From positions 370,121-434,120 of the forward strand of contig NZ_SNXW01000001.1 in assembly GCF_004362855.1 (NCBI RefSeq): a stretch of DNA of 64,000 bases, read 5' to 3'. A program made the position numbers and the translations under genes. The notes below the pieces were generated by a model. It saw only the letters and a program-made list of their open reading frames with translations. It had not been told where the DNA came from and ran no database searches. The DNA is from Aquabacterium commune. Its GTDB lineage: Bacteria; Pseudomonadota; Gammaproteobacteria; Burkholderiales; Burkholderiaceae_C. Below are positions 1 through 9,118 of the stretch, piece by piece (position 1 is the first letter of the stretch; every line of letters starts with the position of its first letter).

Positions 1-941
1 ACCGCCACGATGCGCGCCTCGATGGGGATGTCGTCCAGCATCAGCCCCTGCGGGTAGCCCGAACCATCACCGCGCTCGTGGTGGTGCGCCACCACATTGA
101 GCATCACCGACGCAGCGAGGTCGTTGTCGATGCCCAGGTCGCTGACGATGTTGCGCGCCAGCTGCACCCCCACCGGCACGTGCTGCTGCATGCAGCGCCG
201 CTCCTCGTCGTCCAGCTTGCCCGGCTTGAGCAGGATGCGATCGGGAATCCCCACCTTGCCGATGTCGTGCAGCGGCGCGAACAGGTGCAGGTACTCGATG
301 AACTCGTCGCTCAGGCCCAGGCTGTCGGCCAGCGCCACGGCGATCAGGCGGGAGTAGCCGGCCATGCGCTCCAGGTGCGCGCCGGTTTCCACGTCGCGCA
401 TGCGGGCCAGGCCCTTGGCCACATCGACCGCACCCACCAGCGTGTTGACCGCCGCCATGCGCAGCACATAGAGCTGGGCCAGGATGTCGGCGATGACGTC
501 AAGGTCGGTGGTGATGTCGGGCGTGAAGGCCCCGGGCTGGCGGGAGTCGAAGAACAGGAAAGCCGACAGGCGGTTGCCGGCGTACACCGGCACCGTGTAG
601 CTGCTCTGGTAAGACTGGGACTTGAGCCACAGCGAGTGCAAGGAGGGCTCGCTCAGGGCGAGGTCCATGTTGTCGATGACACGGGGGATGTGCTCGGCCG
701 CCAGCGTACGCAGGGAGGGCACAGCCGCCAGGTGGACCTCGTAGTGGCGCAGCGGCTGGCCGTCGTCCGAACTGCTGGCGAAGGTGCGCAGCAAGTCTTT
801 GGCGGGTTCGTACAGCACCAGTGCGATGCGGTTGACGGCAGGGTGACGGGCCCGAACGATGTCATGCAGCCCCGCGAGGCGGCCCGTCATGTCGGAGCGC
901 GACATCGCGATGTTCTTGAGGACCAGGCTGTCGAAGGGCAT
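1..941 (-). CDS. GAF/HD-GYP domain c-di-GMP phosphodiesterase (3' part missing)
   Basis: The reading frame on the minus strand opens at an ATG at 941 and runs off the left edge, so only about 313 residues are seen. The N-terminal half (about residues 20-160) looks like a GAF-type sensor. The second half has an HD-GYP core: the HD signature sits in LHDIGKVGIP and the GYP signature in HHERGDGSGYP, close to the window edge. Family knowledge: HD-GYP enzymes hydrolyse c-di-GMP with a bi- or trinuclear metal centre, and both signature motifs needed for this are present. It lies beyond the regulator gene at 1128-2216 on the same strand, 186 bases away. The start is chosen as the first ATG of the frame that keeps the GAF region; an internal ATG about 12 codons later is possible. 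Confidence 0.88.
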   Translation of the reverse strand, partial: MPFDSLVLKNIAMSRSDMTGRLAGLHDIVRARHPAVNRIALVLYEPAKDLLRTFASSSDDGQPLRHYEVHLAAVPSLRTLAAEHIPRVIDNMDLALSEPSLHSLWLKSQSYQSSYTVPVYAGNRLSAFLFFDSRQPGAFTPDITTDLDVIADILAQLYVLRMAAVNTLVGAVDVAKGLARMRDVETGAHLERMAGYSRLIAVALADSLGLSDEFIEYLHLFAPLHDIGKVGIPDRILLKPGKLDDEERRCMQQHVPVGVQLARNIVSDLGIDNDLAASVMLNVVAHHHERGDGSGYPQGLMLDDIPIEARIVA

Positions 942-1127
942 GTGAAGAGGTTCGAGCACCACGGAGAAAGCGGTGTGGCCCGCCAGCGCACTGGCTTGAC
1001 AGCCAACGCCACAGTGTCGGATGTTCGAAGCGGGGCATGCGCCTGTCAATCAAGACAAGCCCGCAAAGCGTGCAGCCCTCACGAACGGCCAGTCACCCAA
1101 GCCACCCAGACGCGCCACGCGCGTGGC

Positions 1128-2216
1128 TCAGCGGCGACGCCCCGACGCCATCTGGGGAAACGCTTTCTGCAAGGTCTCGACCTGCCCGCACTTGACGGCC
1201 GAGTAACCCGGCAGGGCATTGACCACGGCGTGGAAGGCCTCACCGCGCATCACCTCCAGCACCGCCTGCAGCTCGGGGCGCTGCAAATCGGCATCGCGGC
1301 ACAGGAAAAAATAGCGCTCGGTGGCCACGGGCACGAAGTCCAGCTTGAAGCGGCGCGCCGGTGGCTCGACCCCGAAGCCCACATCGGCCATGCCGCTGGC
1401 CACGTAGGCCGCCACCGCCGCGTGCGTGAACTCGGCCAGCTCCCAGCCGGCAATCTGGCTGGTCGGCACTTTCGCCTGGCGCAGGCAGCACTCCAGCAGG
1501 AAGCGCGTGCCCGAACTGGGCTGGCGGTTGACGAAGCGCACGCCCTTGCGCGCCAGGTCCTGCACGCCGTAGATTTCCAGCGGGTTGCCATGCGCCACGA
1601 ACAGGCCCTGACGGCGCGTGGCCATGTGGATGACGCGGCTGTGCTTGGGGCTCAACCACTGTGCGTAGTGCTGCAAGGCCACGTCCTCGAACACACCCTG
1701 CGGCACGTGGAAGCCCGCCAGGTCGCACGAGCCCGCGTGCAAGGAGGCGACGCCCTCCTGGCTGCCCACGTACTTGCGGTCGATGCGCTCGCCACGCTGG
1801 GCCAGCACCTCGAGGAGTTTTTCCACCGCGAAGCCGTGGCTGGCATGCACGCGCAGGCCGGTGGCGCCTGCGGACAGCACCCGGCCGAGTTCGGCTTCCA
1901 GCTCGGAGGCCAGGCTCTCCAGCGTGGGCGAGAGGCGCGCCTGGATGCGGTGCCCCGCCCAGACCAGGCGCTCGGCCAAGGGGGTGAGGGTCGAGCCCTT
2001 GCCGCGGTCCATGTTGAGCAGGGGCATGCCGAGCTGCGCCTGCCCCTGGCGGACGAGGTTCCACGCGTGCCGGTAAGACGCGCCCGTGTGCTTGCAGGCG
2101 CCCGAGAGGCTGCCGTGCTCCTGCACCTCGGCCAGCAAGCTCAGCAAGCGCGGCGACAACTGCTGACCGCTGTCGTCGGTGATGGTCCAGTGAGGGGTGA
2201 TGGAAACGGTGTGCAA
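1128..2216 (-). CDS. ModE-like HTH / PBP-domain transcriptional regulator, likely controlling the formate dehydrogenase operon
   Basis: A 362-residue protein. Residues about 20-90 resemble the LysR/ModE-type winged helix (LLSLLAEVQEHGSLSGACK followed by ASYRHAWNLV). The rest is a periplasmic-binding-protein-like ligand domain (start near SHGFAVEKLLEVL, then RFVNRQPSSGTRFLLE), the architecture found in molybdate-type regulators with a PBP domain instead of TOBE domains. It is divergent from the transporter and fdsGBA genes, whose product needs a molybdenum cofactor. Inference: it regulates that operon in response to molybdate, formate or a related ligand. The intergenic region holds matching inverted repeats. 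It fills the position of an fds regulator, but I do not claim it is orthologous to the Cupriavidus FdsR. Confidence 0.82.
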   Translation of the reverse strand: MHTVSITPHWTITDDSGQQLSPRLLSLLAEVQEHGSLSGACKHTGASYRHAWNLVRQGQAQLGMPLLNMDRGKGSTLTPLAERLVWAGHRIQARLSPTLESLASELEAELGRVLSAGATGLRVHASHGFAVEKLLEVLAQRGERIDRKYVGSQEGVASLHAGSCDLAGFHVPQGVFEDVALQHYAQWLSPKHSRVIHMATRRQGLFVAHGNPLEIYGVQDLARKGVRFVNRQPSSGTRFLLECCLRQAKVPTSQIAGWELAEFTHAAVAAYVASGMADVGFGVEPPARRFKLDFVPVATERYFFLCRDADLQRPELQAVLEVMRGEAFHAVVNALPGYSAVKCGQVETLQKAFPQMASGRRR

Positions 2217-2230
2217 GGCAGGCCAAAGTT

Positions 2231-2346
2231 ATGCTGTCAACAGCATGAAATATATGCTTTCACACATCGAACAGTTTCGTGGATATCCCCATCTATGAGT
2301 GAAAGACGACAACCCCTAAGATGCATGGTGTGCTGTCAAAGCATAT
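2231..2346. promoter_or_regulatory. Cluster of inverted repeats between regulator and formate operon, candidate operators
   Basis: Positions 2231-2246 read ATGCTGTCAACAGCAT, a perfect 7-base inverted repeat with a 2-base spacer. A second motif, ATATGCTTTCACA (starts 2253), recurs in inverted orientation at 2334-2346 as TGTCAAAGCATAT with one mismatch, and 2331-2344 itself repeats the TGCTGTCAA core. The three sites share the TGCTNTCA/TGACA core and occupy the 178-base gap between the divergent regulator and transporter genes. The first palindrome lies 14 bases before the regulator ATG, where binding would repress it. Sequence repeats are seen directly; the operator role is inference. Confidence 0.6.
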
Positions 2347-2394
2347 GAACAACATCCACCCAGCGTGACGGGCTGTCCGCCTGCAGGAGACAAC

Positions 2395-4068
2395 ATGGCG
2401 ATCGAAGCGCTCGGCAACCCCTCCGGACCGCCGGCCACCCAGGCCGGCTTCCTCGACAAGGAACGCATCATTGCGGGGTCCGGCTTCAACCGCTGGCTGG
2501 TGCCACCGGCTGCGCTCGCCATCCACTTGTGCATCGGCATGGCCTATGGCTTTTCGGTGTTCTGGCTGCCGCTGTCCAAGGCACTGGGCATCAAGGAGCC
2601 CCTCCAGTGCGGCGCCAACGTTGGCTTCTTCGCCGAACTGTTCACCACCACCTGCGACTGGAAGGTCTCCACGCTGGGCTGGATGTACACCCTGTTTTTC
2701 GTGCTGCTGGGCAGCTCGGCCGCGCTGTGGGGCGGCTGGCTGGAACGCGCCGGTCCGCGCAAGGCGGGCGTGGTCAGCGCGGTGTGCTGGTGCGGCGGCA
2801 TGCTGATCTCGGCCCTCGGCGTGCACCTGCACCAGTTCTGGCTGATGCTGCTGGGCTCGGGCGTGATCGGTGGCATCGGGCTGGGCCTGGGCTACATCTC
2901 GCCGGTCAGCACCCTGATCAAGTGGTTCCCTGACCGCCGCGGCATGGCCACGGGCATGGCCATCATGGGCTTCGGCGGTGGCGCCATGATCGGCTCGCCG
3001 CTCGCCGCCGAGCTGATGAAGCGCTTCGCCACCGACACCAACGTGGGCGTGGCCTTGACCTTCGTCGTCATGGCCCTGATCTACTTCGTGTTCATGATGG
3101 CCGGCGCGCTCGGCTACCGCGTGCCCGCCACCGGCTGGAAGCCCGCAGGCTGGACGCCCCCGGCAGCCCAGACGGGCAACGCCATGATCACCTCCAAGCA
3201 CGTGCACGTGAAGAAGGTGTGGGGCATCCCGCAGTTCTGGCTGGTGTGGATGGTGCTGTGCATGAACGTGTCGGCCGGCATCGGCGTGATCGGCATGGCC
3301 AGCCCGATGCTGCAAGAGGTGTTCGGCGGCAGCCTGATCGGCGTGGCCGCGAAGTTCAAGGACCTCGACAAGGCCCAGCTCAAGGACATCGCCGTGGTGG
3401 CCGCGGGCTTCACCGCCCTGCTGAGCCTGTTCAACATCGGTGGCCGCTTCTTCTGGGCCAGCCTGTCAGACAAACTGGGCCGCAAGCTCACCTACATCGT
3501 CTTCTTCGTGCTGGGCGGCCTGATGTACGCCAGCGTGCCGGCCAGTGCGCTGGGCGGCAACAAGCTGCTGTTTGTGGGCGCCTTCTGCGTCATCCTGAGC
3601 ATGTACGGCGGCGGCTTCGCCACGGTGCCGGCCTACCTGGCCGACCTGTTCGGCACGCAGATGGTGGGCGCCATCCATGGCCGCCTGCTCACGGCCTGGG
3701 CCACGGCCGGCATCCTGGGGCCCGTGGTGGTGAACTACATGCGCGACTACCAGATCGGCCTGGGCCTGCCGCGCGAGCAGGTTTACAACCAGACCATGTA
3801 CATCCTGGTGGGCATGCTGGTGGTGGGCCTGCTGTGCAACCTGATGGTGCGCCCGCTGGACCCCAAGCACTTCATGACCGATGCCGAACTGGCCGAGGAA
3901 AAGCGCCTGGCGCACGAGAAGGCCGCGGCCAGCGAGGTCGGCGCGGGCTCCGGCGCGGCTGGCCAGACGAGCAGCGCCATCGTCCTGCTGGCCTGGCTGG
4001 GCGTGGGCATCCCGCTGGCCTGGGGCGTCTATCGCACCGCGCTGAGCGTGGCCAAGTTCTTCAACTGA
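2395..4068 (+). CDS. Oxalate/formate antiporter-family (OFA) MFS transporter with fused C-terminal small subunit
   Basis: A 557-residue inner-membrane transporter with about 12 hydrophobic segments of the major facilitator fold. The loop after segment 2 (GGWLERAGPRKAG) and the one after the central region (SLSDKLGRKLTY) carry the MFS A-like motifs. The OFA family exchanges or imports oxalate and formate. Beyond the normal end (Asp-Pro-Lys-His region, about residue 490) there is an Ala/Gly linker and one extra membrane helix (AWLGVGIPLAWGVYRTAL), which looks like the separately encoded small subunit of many OFA transporters. The ATG at 2395 is preferred over the in-frame GTG at 2365 because of the CAGGAGA ribosome site at 2384-2390. 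It is first in the formate operon, 27 bases before fdsG, so formate uptake is its likely role. Confidence 0.88.
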   Translation: MAIEALGNPSGPPATQAGFLDKERIIAGSGFNRWLVPPAALAIHLCIGMAYGFSVFWLPLSKALGIKEPLQCGANVGFFAELFTTTCDWKVSTLGWMYTLFFVLLGSSAALWGGWLERAGPRKAGVVSAVCWCGGMLISALGVHLHQFWLMLLGSGVIGGIGLGLGYISPVSTLIKWFPDRRGMATGMAIMGFGGGAMIGSPLAAELMKRFATDTNVGVALTFVVMALIYFVFMMAGALGYRVPATGWKPAGWTPPAAQTGNAMITSKHVHVKKVWGIPQFWLVWMVLCMNVSAGIGVIGMASPMLQEVFGGSLIGVAAKFKDLDKAQLKDIAVVAAGFTALLSLFNIGGRFFWASLSDKLGRKLTYIVFFVLGGLMYASVPASALGGNKLLFVGAFCVILSMYGGGFATVPAYLADLFGTQMVGAIHGRLLTAWATAGILGPVVVNYMRDYQIGLGLPREQVYNQTMYILVGMLVVGLLCNLMVRPLDPKHFMTDAELAEEKRLAHEKAAASEVGAGSGAAGQTSSAIVLLAWLGVGIPLAWGVYRTALSVAKFFN

Positions 4069-4095
4069 CCCGTGACCTGACAGGTGGTGCATGCC

Positions 4096-4578
4096 ATGAC
4101 TTCGCTGACCGACATCCCGCGTGAGGCCGAGGTTCGCCGGCTCATCGCGGTACACGCCGACATGCCTGGCGGCCTCATGCCGCTGTTGCACGCGATCCAG
4201 GACACCTGCGGCTTCGTGCCCCCCGACGCGGTGCCCCTGATCGCCAAAGGCATGAACCTGTCGCGTGCCGAAGTGCATGGCGTCATCACCTACTACCACC
4301 ACTTCCGCAGCACGCCGCCGGGGCGCCACGTCGTGCACATCTGTCGCGCCGAAGCTTGCCGCTCCTGCGGCTCGGAAGCGCTGATGCAGCACGCCCAAGC
4401 CGTCATGGGTTGCGCCGAGCACACCACCCGCGCCGACGGGGTGGTGACGCTCGAATCCGCCTACTGCCTGGGCCTGTGCGCCAGCGCTCCTTCGGTGCAG
4501 ATCGATGACCGCGTCCACGCCCGCATGACGCCCGCCAAGCTGGACAAGCTGCTCAAGCAACTGGAGGTGAGCCCGTGA
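4096..4578 (+). CDS. fdsG: NAD-linked formate dehydrogenase, gamma subunit (NuoE-like [2Fe-2S] protein)
   Basis: A 160-residue NuoE/24-kDa-type subunit. The thioredoxin-like ferredoxin domain shows the four expected cluster ligands: Cys83 and Cys88 in ICRAEACRSCG and Cys124 and Cys128 in YCLGLC. In the soluble FdsABG complex this cluster sits near FMN and passes electrons on the NADH side. ATG at 4096 follows AGGTGG; two in-frame GTGs at 4084 and 4087 are less likely. Its stop overlaps the GTG start of fdsB by four bases, consistent with translational coupling and a fixed subunit ratio. Confidence 0.95.
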   Translation: MTSLTDIPREAEVRRLIAVHADMPGGLMPLLHAIQDTCGFVPPDAVPLIAKGMNLSRAEVHGVITYYHHFRSTPPGRHVVHICRAEACRSCGSEALMQHAQAVMGCAEHTTRADGVVTLESAYCLGLCASAPSVQIDDRVHARMTPAKLDKLLKQLEVSP

Positions 4579-6176
4579 GCCAAGCCCCCGTCACCGTGTT
4601 CGTGCCGCGCGATTCGGCCGCACTCGCCGTCGGTGCCGACGAGGTCGCCCAGGCTTTGACCGAGGCTTGCACTGCACGCGGCATCGGGCTGCACTTGGTG
4701 CGCAACAGCTCTCGCGGCATGTTCTGGCTGGAGACGCTGGTCGAGGTGGCCACGCCCCAAGGCCGCATGGCCTTCGGGCCCGTGGAAGCCGACGACGTCG
4801 GCGCCCTGCTGGACGCGGGCCTGCTGGACGGCAGCACGCACGCGCAGTCGCACCCGCTGAGCCTGGGCCTGACCGAGCAGCTGCCTTGGCTGGCCAAGCA
4901 GGAACGCCTGACCTTCGCCCGCATGGGCCTGACCGACCCGCTGTCGCTGGCAGACCACGAAGCCCACGGTGGCTGGGCCGGCCTGCGCCGTGCCATCGCC
5001 CTGGGTGGCGAGGCGGTGGTGCAGGAGGTGCTGGACTCGGGCCTGCGCGGTCGCGGCGGCGCGGCCTTCCCCACGGGCATCAAATGGCGCACGGTGCGCC
5101 AGACGCCCGCGGCGCAAAAGTACATCGCCTGCAACGCCGACGAAGGCGACTCGGGCACCTTCTCCGACCGCATGACGCTGGAGGGAGACCCCTTCATGCT
5201 CATCGAGGGCATGGCCATCGCCGGACTGGCCGTGGGCGCGACCCAGGGCTACGTCTACGTGCGCTCGGAGTACCCGCACGCCATCGACACCTTCAATGCG
5301 GCCATCGCGCTGGCCACGCAAGCCGGCTTCCTGGGTGACGACGTCTGCGGCAGCGGTCAGGCTTTCCACCTGACCCTGCGCAAGGCCGCGGGCTCCTACG
5401 TGTGCGGCGAAGAAACCGCCATGCTGGAGAGCATCGAGGGCAAGCGCGGCATCGTGCGGGCCAAGCCACCGCTGCCGGCCATCGAAGGCCTGTTCGGCAT
5501 GCCCACGGTCATCAACAACGTGATCACGCTGGCCAGCGTGCCCATCATCCTGGCCAAAGGCGCGGCTTTCTACAAGGACTTCGGCGTGGGCCGCTCCAAG
5601 GGCACGCTGCCCTTCCAGCTGGCCGGCAACATCCTGCGGGGTGGGCTGGTCGAGAAGGCTTTCGGCCTGACGCTGCGCGAGCTGGTCGAAGACTTCGGCG
5701 GTGGTACGCGCAGCGGCCGGCCCATCAAGGCCATCCAGGTCGGTGGGCCGCTGGGGGCTTACGTGCCCCCGTCGCAATGGGATGTGCCACTGGACTACGA
5801 GGCCTACGCCGCGCTCGGCCTGGTCGTGGGCCATGGCGGCATCGTGGTGCACGACGAGACGGCCAACCTGGCCGAGCTGGCGCGCTACGCCATGGCCTTC
5901 TGCGCACTGGAAAGCTGTGGCAAGTGCACGCCCTGCCGCATCGGCTCGACCCGTGGCGTGGAAGTGATCGACCGCATCACCCGCAACACCGGCGAAGTGC
6001 GCGAGCAGCAGGTCCACCTGCTGCGGGACCTCTGCGACACGATGCTGAACGGCAGCCTGTGCGCCATGGGCGGCATGACGCCCTACCCCGTGCTGTCGGC
6101 GCTGAACCACTACCCGGCGGACTTCGGGCTGGACGCCACGCCGGCCACCGGCAAACCCGCGACCGCCACCGCCTGA
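4575..6176 (+). CDS. fdsB: NAD-linked formate dehydrogenase, beta (diaphorase) subunit, NuoF-like
   Basis: A 533-residue flavoprotein. An N-terminal thioredoxin-like region (about 1-110) precedes the NuoF core. The FMN/NADH glycine-rich stretch GLRGRGGAAFPTGIKW lies at about 156-171, a second nucleotide motif at YVYVRSEYPHA, and the C-terminal [4Fe-4S] ligands at Cys448, Cys451, Cys454 and Cys496. It takes electrons from the FdsA iron-sulfur chain and reduces NAD+ to NADH. The GTG start overlaps the fdsG stop (GTGA). Length and domain order fit the Cupriavidus-type enzyme, where FdsB is longer than plain NuoF because of the added N-terminal domain. Confidence 0.95.
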   Translation: MSQAPVTVFVPRDSAALAVGADEVAQALTEACTARGIGLHLVRNSSRGMFWLETLVEVATPQGRMAFGPVEADDVGALLDAGLLDGSTHAQSHPLSLGLTEQLPWLAKQERLTFARMGLTDPLSLADHEAHGGWAGLRRAIALGGEAVVQEVLDSGLRGRGGAAFPTGIKWRTVRQTPAAQKYIACNADEGDSGTFSDRMTLEGDPFMLIEGMAIAGLAVGATQGYVYVRSEYPHAIDTFNAAIALATQAGFLGDDVCGSGQAFHLTLRKAAGSYVCGEETAMLESIEGKRGIVRAKPPLPAIEGLFGMPTVINNVITLASVPIILAKGAAFYKDFGVGRSKGTLPFQLAGNILRGGLVEKAFGLTLRELVEDFGGGTRSGRPIKAIQVGGPLGAYVPPSQWDVPLDYEAYAALGLVVGHGGIVVHDETANLAELARYAMAFCALESCGKCTPCRIGSTRGVEVIDRITRNTGEVREQQVHLLRDLCDTMLNGSLCAMGGMTPYPVLSALNHYPADFGLDATPATGKPATATA

Positions 6177-6229
6177 ACGCCATCCCGCATCCACGTCGCC
6201 ATCCTGACGACCCTGCCACGGAGCACCCC

Positions 6230-9118
6230 ATGCTCGACCACTTCAAGCAAGACATCGACTTCGGCACGCCCGCCAGCACGTCCACCGAGCTGGTGACACT
6301 CACCATCGACGGCCAACAGGTGGCAGTGCCCAAGGGCACCTCGCTGATGCGCGCGGCGGTCGATGCCGGCGTGCGCGTGCCCAAGCTCTGCGCCACCGAC
6401 AGCCTGGAGCCCTTTGGCTCCTGCCGCCTGTGCCTGGTGGAAGTCGAAGGCCGCAAGGGCTACCCGGCCTCGTGCACCACGCCCGCCGAGGCCGGCATGG
6501 TCGTGCACACGCAGACGCCCAAGCTGCAGGACATCCGCAAGGGCGTGATGGAGCTCTACATCTCCGACCACCCGCTGGACTGCCTGACCTGCAGCGCCAA
6601 CGGCAACTGCGAACTGCAGGACATGGCCGGTGTGACGGGCCTGCGCAATGTGCGCTACGGCACCGCGGGCCAGGACGTGGCCGGCGTCAGCGGCGAGCAC
6701 CATTGCCATGCCGAGAAAGACGAGTCCAACCCCTACTTCACCTACGACGCCAGCAAGTGCATCGTCTGCAACCGCTGCGTGCGGGCGTGTGAAGAAACGC
6801 AGGGCACCTTCGCGCTGACGATTTCAGGGCGTGGCTTCGAGAGCCGTGTCTCGCCCGGCCAGGACCAGGCCTTCATGGACAGCGAGTGCGTGTCCTGCGG
6901 CGCCTGCGTCGAGGCCTGCCCGACGGCCACGCTGCAGGAAAAAACGGTCACCTTCTACGGCCAGCCCGAGCACAGCGTCATCACCACCTGCGCCTACTGC
7001 GGCGTGGGCTGCGGCTTCAAGGCCGAGATGAAGGGCAACACCGTGGTGCGCATGACGCCCTGGAAAGACGGCAAGGCCAACGAAGGCCACAGCTGCGTCA
7101 AGGGCCGCTTCGCCTGGGGCTATGCGACCCACCAGGACCGCATCACCACGCCCATGATCCGCGCCAGCATCCACGAGCCCTGGCAGGAAGTCAGCTGGGA
7201 GGTGGCACTCACGCACGCGGCCTCCGAGATCAAACGCATCCAGGCCAAGTACGGCCGTGACTCGGTGGGCGGCATCACCTCCTCGCGCTGCACCAACGAA
7301 GAGGCCTACCTCGTGCAGAAGCTGGTGCGAGCGGCCTTCGGCACCAACAACGTGGACACCTGCGCCCGCGTCTGCCACTCGCCCACCGGCTATGGCTTGG
7401 GCCAGACCTTCGGCACCTCGGCCGGCACGCAGACCTTCAAGTCGGTGGAACACGCCGACGTCATCGTGGTCATCGGCGCCAACCCGTCCGATGCCCACCC
7501 CGTGTTCGCCTCGCGCATGAAAAAGCGGCTTCGCCAGGGTGCCAAGCTCGTCGTGATCGACCCGCGCAAGATCGACCTGGTGGCCTCGCCGCACGTGAAG
7601 GCGCAGCACCACCTGCCGCTCAAGCCGGGCACGAACGTGGCCGTCATCACCGCCATGGCCCATGTGGTCGTGACCGAAGGCCTGGTGAACCAGGCTTATG
7701 TGGCCGAGCGCTGCGACGACAAGAGCTTCCAGCAGTGGTGCGATTTCGTGGCCCGCCCCGAGAACTCGCCCGAAGCCTTCGAGGCCGACACCGGCGTGCC
7801 CGCCGCCGAGCTGCGCGCCGCTGCCCGGCTGTACGCACAAGGCCCCAACTCGGCCATCTACTACGGCCTGGGCGTGACCGAGCACTCGCAAGGCTCGACC
7901 ATGGTCATGGGCATCGCCAACCTCGCCATGGCCTGTGGCATGGTGGGCCGCGAAGGCGTGGGCGTGAACCCGCTGCGCGGCCAGAACAACGTGCAGGGCA
8001 GCTGCGACATGGGCAGCTTCCCGCACGAGCTGCCGGGCTACCGCCACATCTCCGACACCACCACGCGCAGCCTGTTCGAGCAGGCCTGGGGCGTGACGCT
8101 GAACCCCGAGCCGGGTTTGCGCATCCCCAACATGTTCGAGGCCGCGCTCGACGGCGAGTTCAAGGCGCTGTACTGCCAGGGCGAGGACATCGTCCAGTCC
8201 GACCCCAACACCCAGCACGTGGCCGAAGCGTTGTCGCAGATGGAATGCATCATCGTGCAGGACATCTTCCTCAACGAGACGGCCAAGTACGCCCACGTCT
8301 TCCTGCCGGGGTCCTCGTTCCTGGAAAAGGACGGCACCTTCACCAACGCAGAGCGCCGCATCTCGCGGGTGCGCCAGGTGATGCCGCCGATGGCGCGCTA
8401 CGCCGACTGGGAGACCACGGTGAAGCTGTCGGAGGCCCTGGGCTACCCGATGCACTACACCCACCCCGAGCAGGTCATGGCGGAAATCGCCGCGCTCACG
8501 CCCAGCTTCGCCGGCGTGAACTACGCCAAGATCGACCGCCTGGGCAGCGTGCAGTGGCCGTGCAACGACGACACCGACGAGGCCGGCACCCCCACCATGC
8601 ACATCGACCGCTTCGTGCGCGGCAAGGGCAAGTTCTACCCGACGCAGTACCTGGCCAGCTCGGAGAAGGTCACCCGCCGCTTCCCGCTGTTGCTGACCAC
8701 GGGCCGCATCCTGTCGCAGTACAACGTCGGGGCCCAGACGCGGCGCACGGCCAACAACGCCTGGCACAGCGAAGACCTGCTCGAACTGCACCCGCACGAT
8801 GCCCAAGAGCGTGGCGTGAAAGACGGCGACTGGGTCGGCATCGAAAGCCGCGCGGGCCGCACCGTGCTGCGCGCCCTGGTCAGCGAACGCATGCAACCGG
8901 GCGTGGTTTACACGACTTTCCACTTCCCCGAATCGGGCGCCAACGTCATCACCACCGACGCCTCCGACTGGGCCACCAACTGCCCGGAGTACAAGGTGAC
9001 GGCCGTGCAGGTCGTGGCCGTGGCGCAGCCCTCCGAGTGGCAGGAACGCTACGTGGCCTTCAACCGCGAACAAATGGACCACCTGGCCCGGGCGAAATCC
9101 CCCGCCGTGACGCCATGA
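6230..9118 (+). CDS. fdsA: NAD-linked formate dehydrogenase, alpha (catalytic, molybdenum) subunit
   Basis: A 962-residue molybdopterin enzyme that oxidises formate to CO2 in the cytoplasm. Domains in order: N-terminal [2Fe-2S] ferredoxin (Cys set around FGSCRLCLVEVEG), NuoG-type His-Cys3 cluster (HPLDCLTCSANGNC), two [4Fe-4S] ferredoxin motifs (CIVCNRCVRAC, CVSCGACVEAC), then the bis-MGD domain starting with the CAYCGVGC cluster. The molybdenum ligand is Cys382, followed by the catalytic His383 (ARVCHSPTGYG). It is a cysteine, not selenocysteine, enzyme. The frame stays open far upstream over fdsB, but the ATG at 6230 is the start that yields the normal N-terminal ferredoxin domain. Its stop overlaps fdhD. 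Confidence 0.96.
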   Translation: MLDHFKQDIDFGTPASTSTELVTLTIDGQQVAVPKGTSLMRAAVDAGVRVPKLCATDSLEPFGSCRLCLVEVEGRKGYPASCTTPAEAGMVVHTQTPKLQDIRKGVMELYISDHPLDCLTCSANGNCELQDMAGVTGLRNVRYGTAGQDVAGVSGEHHCHAEKDESNPYFTYDASKCIVCNRCVRACEETQGTFALTISGRGFESRVSPGQDQAFMDSECVSCGACVEACPTATLQEKTVTFYGQPEHSVITTCAYCGVGCGFKAEMKGNTVVRMTPWKDGKANEGHSCVKGRFAWGYATHQDRITTPMIRASIHEPWQEVSWEVALTHAASEIKRIQAKYGRDSVGGITSSRCTNEEAYLVQKLVRAAFGTNNVDTCARVCHSPTGYGLGQTFGTSAGTQTFKSVEHADVIVVIGANPSDAHPVFASRMKKRLRQGAKLVVIDPRKIDLVASPHVKAQHHLPLKPGTNVAVITAMAHVVVTEGLVNQAYVAERCDDKSFQQWCDFVARPENSPEAFEADTGVPAAELRAAARLYAQGPNSAIYYGLGVTEHSQGSTMVMGIANLAMACGMVGREGVGVNPLRGQNNVQGSCDMGSFPHELPGYRHISDTTTRSLFEQAWGVTLNPEPGLRIPNMFEAALDGEFKALYCQGEDIVQSDPNTQHVAEALSQMECIIVQDIFLNETAKYAHVFLPGSSFLEKDGTFTNAERRISRVRQVMPPMARYADWETTVKLSEALGYPMHYTHPEQVMAEIAALTPSFAGVNYAKIDRLGSVQWPCNDDTDEAGTPTMHIDRFVRGKGKFYPTQYLASSEKVTRRFPLLLTTGRILSQYNVGAQTRRTANNAWHSEDLLELHPHDAQERGVKDGDWVGIESRAGRTVLRALVSERMQPGVVYTTFHFPESGANVITTDASDWATNCPEYKVTAVQVVAVAQPSEWQERYVAFNREQMDHLARAKSPAVTP

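Noticed and set aside
78-2348. Long open frame on the plus strand opposite the HD-GYP and regulator genes
   Set aside because: Its translation is rich in His, Arg, Gln and Ala without domains, and it lies antisense to two genes with clear motifs; it is a high-GC shadow.
5402-6229. Upstream extension of the fdsA frame
   Set aside because: It overlaps fdsB out of frame and encodes Arg/Gly-rich sequence; the ATG at 6230 gives the family N-terminus.
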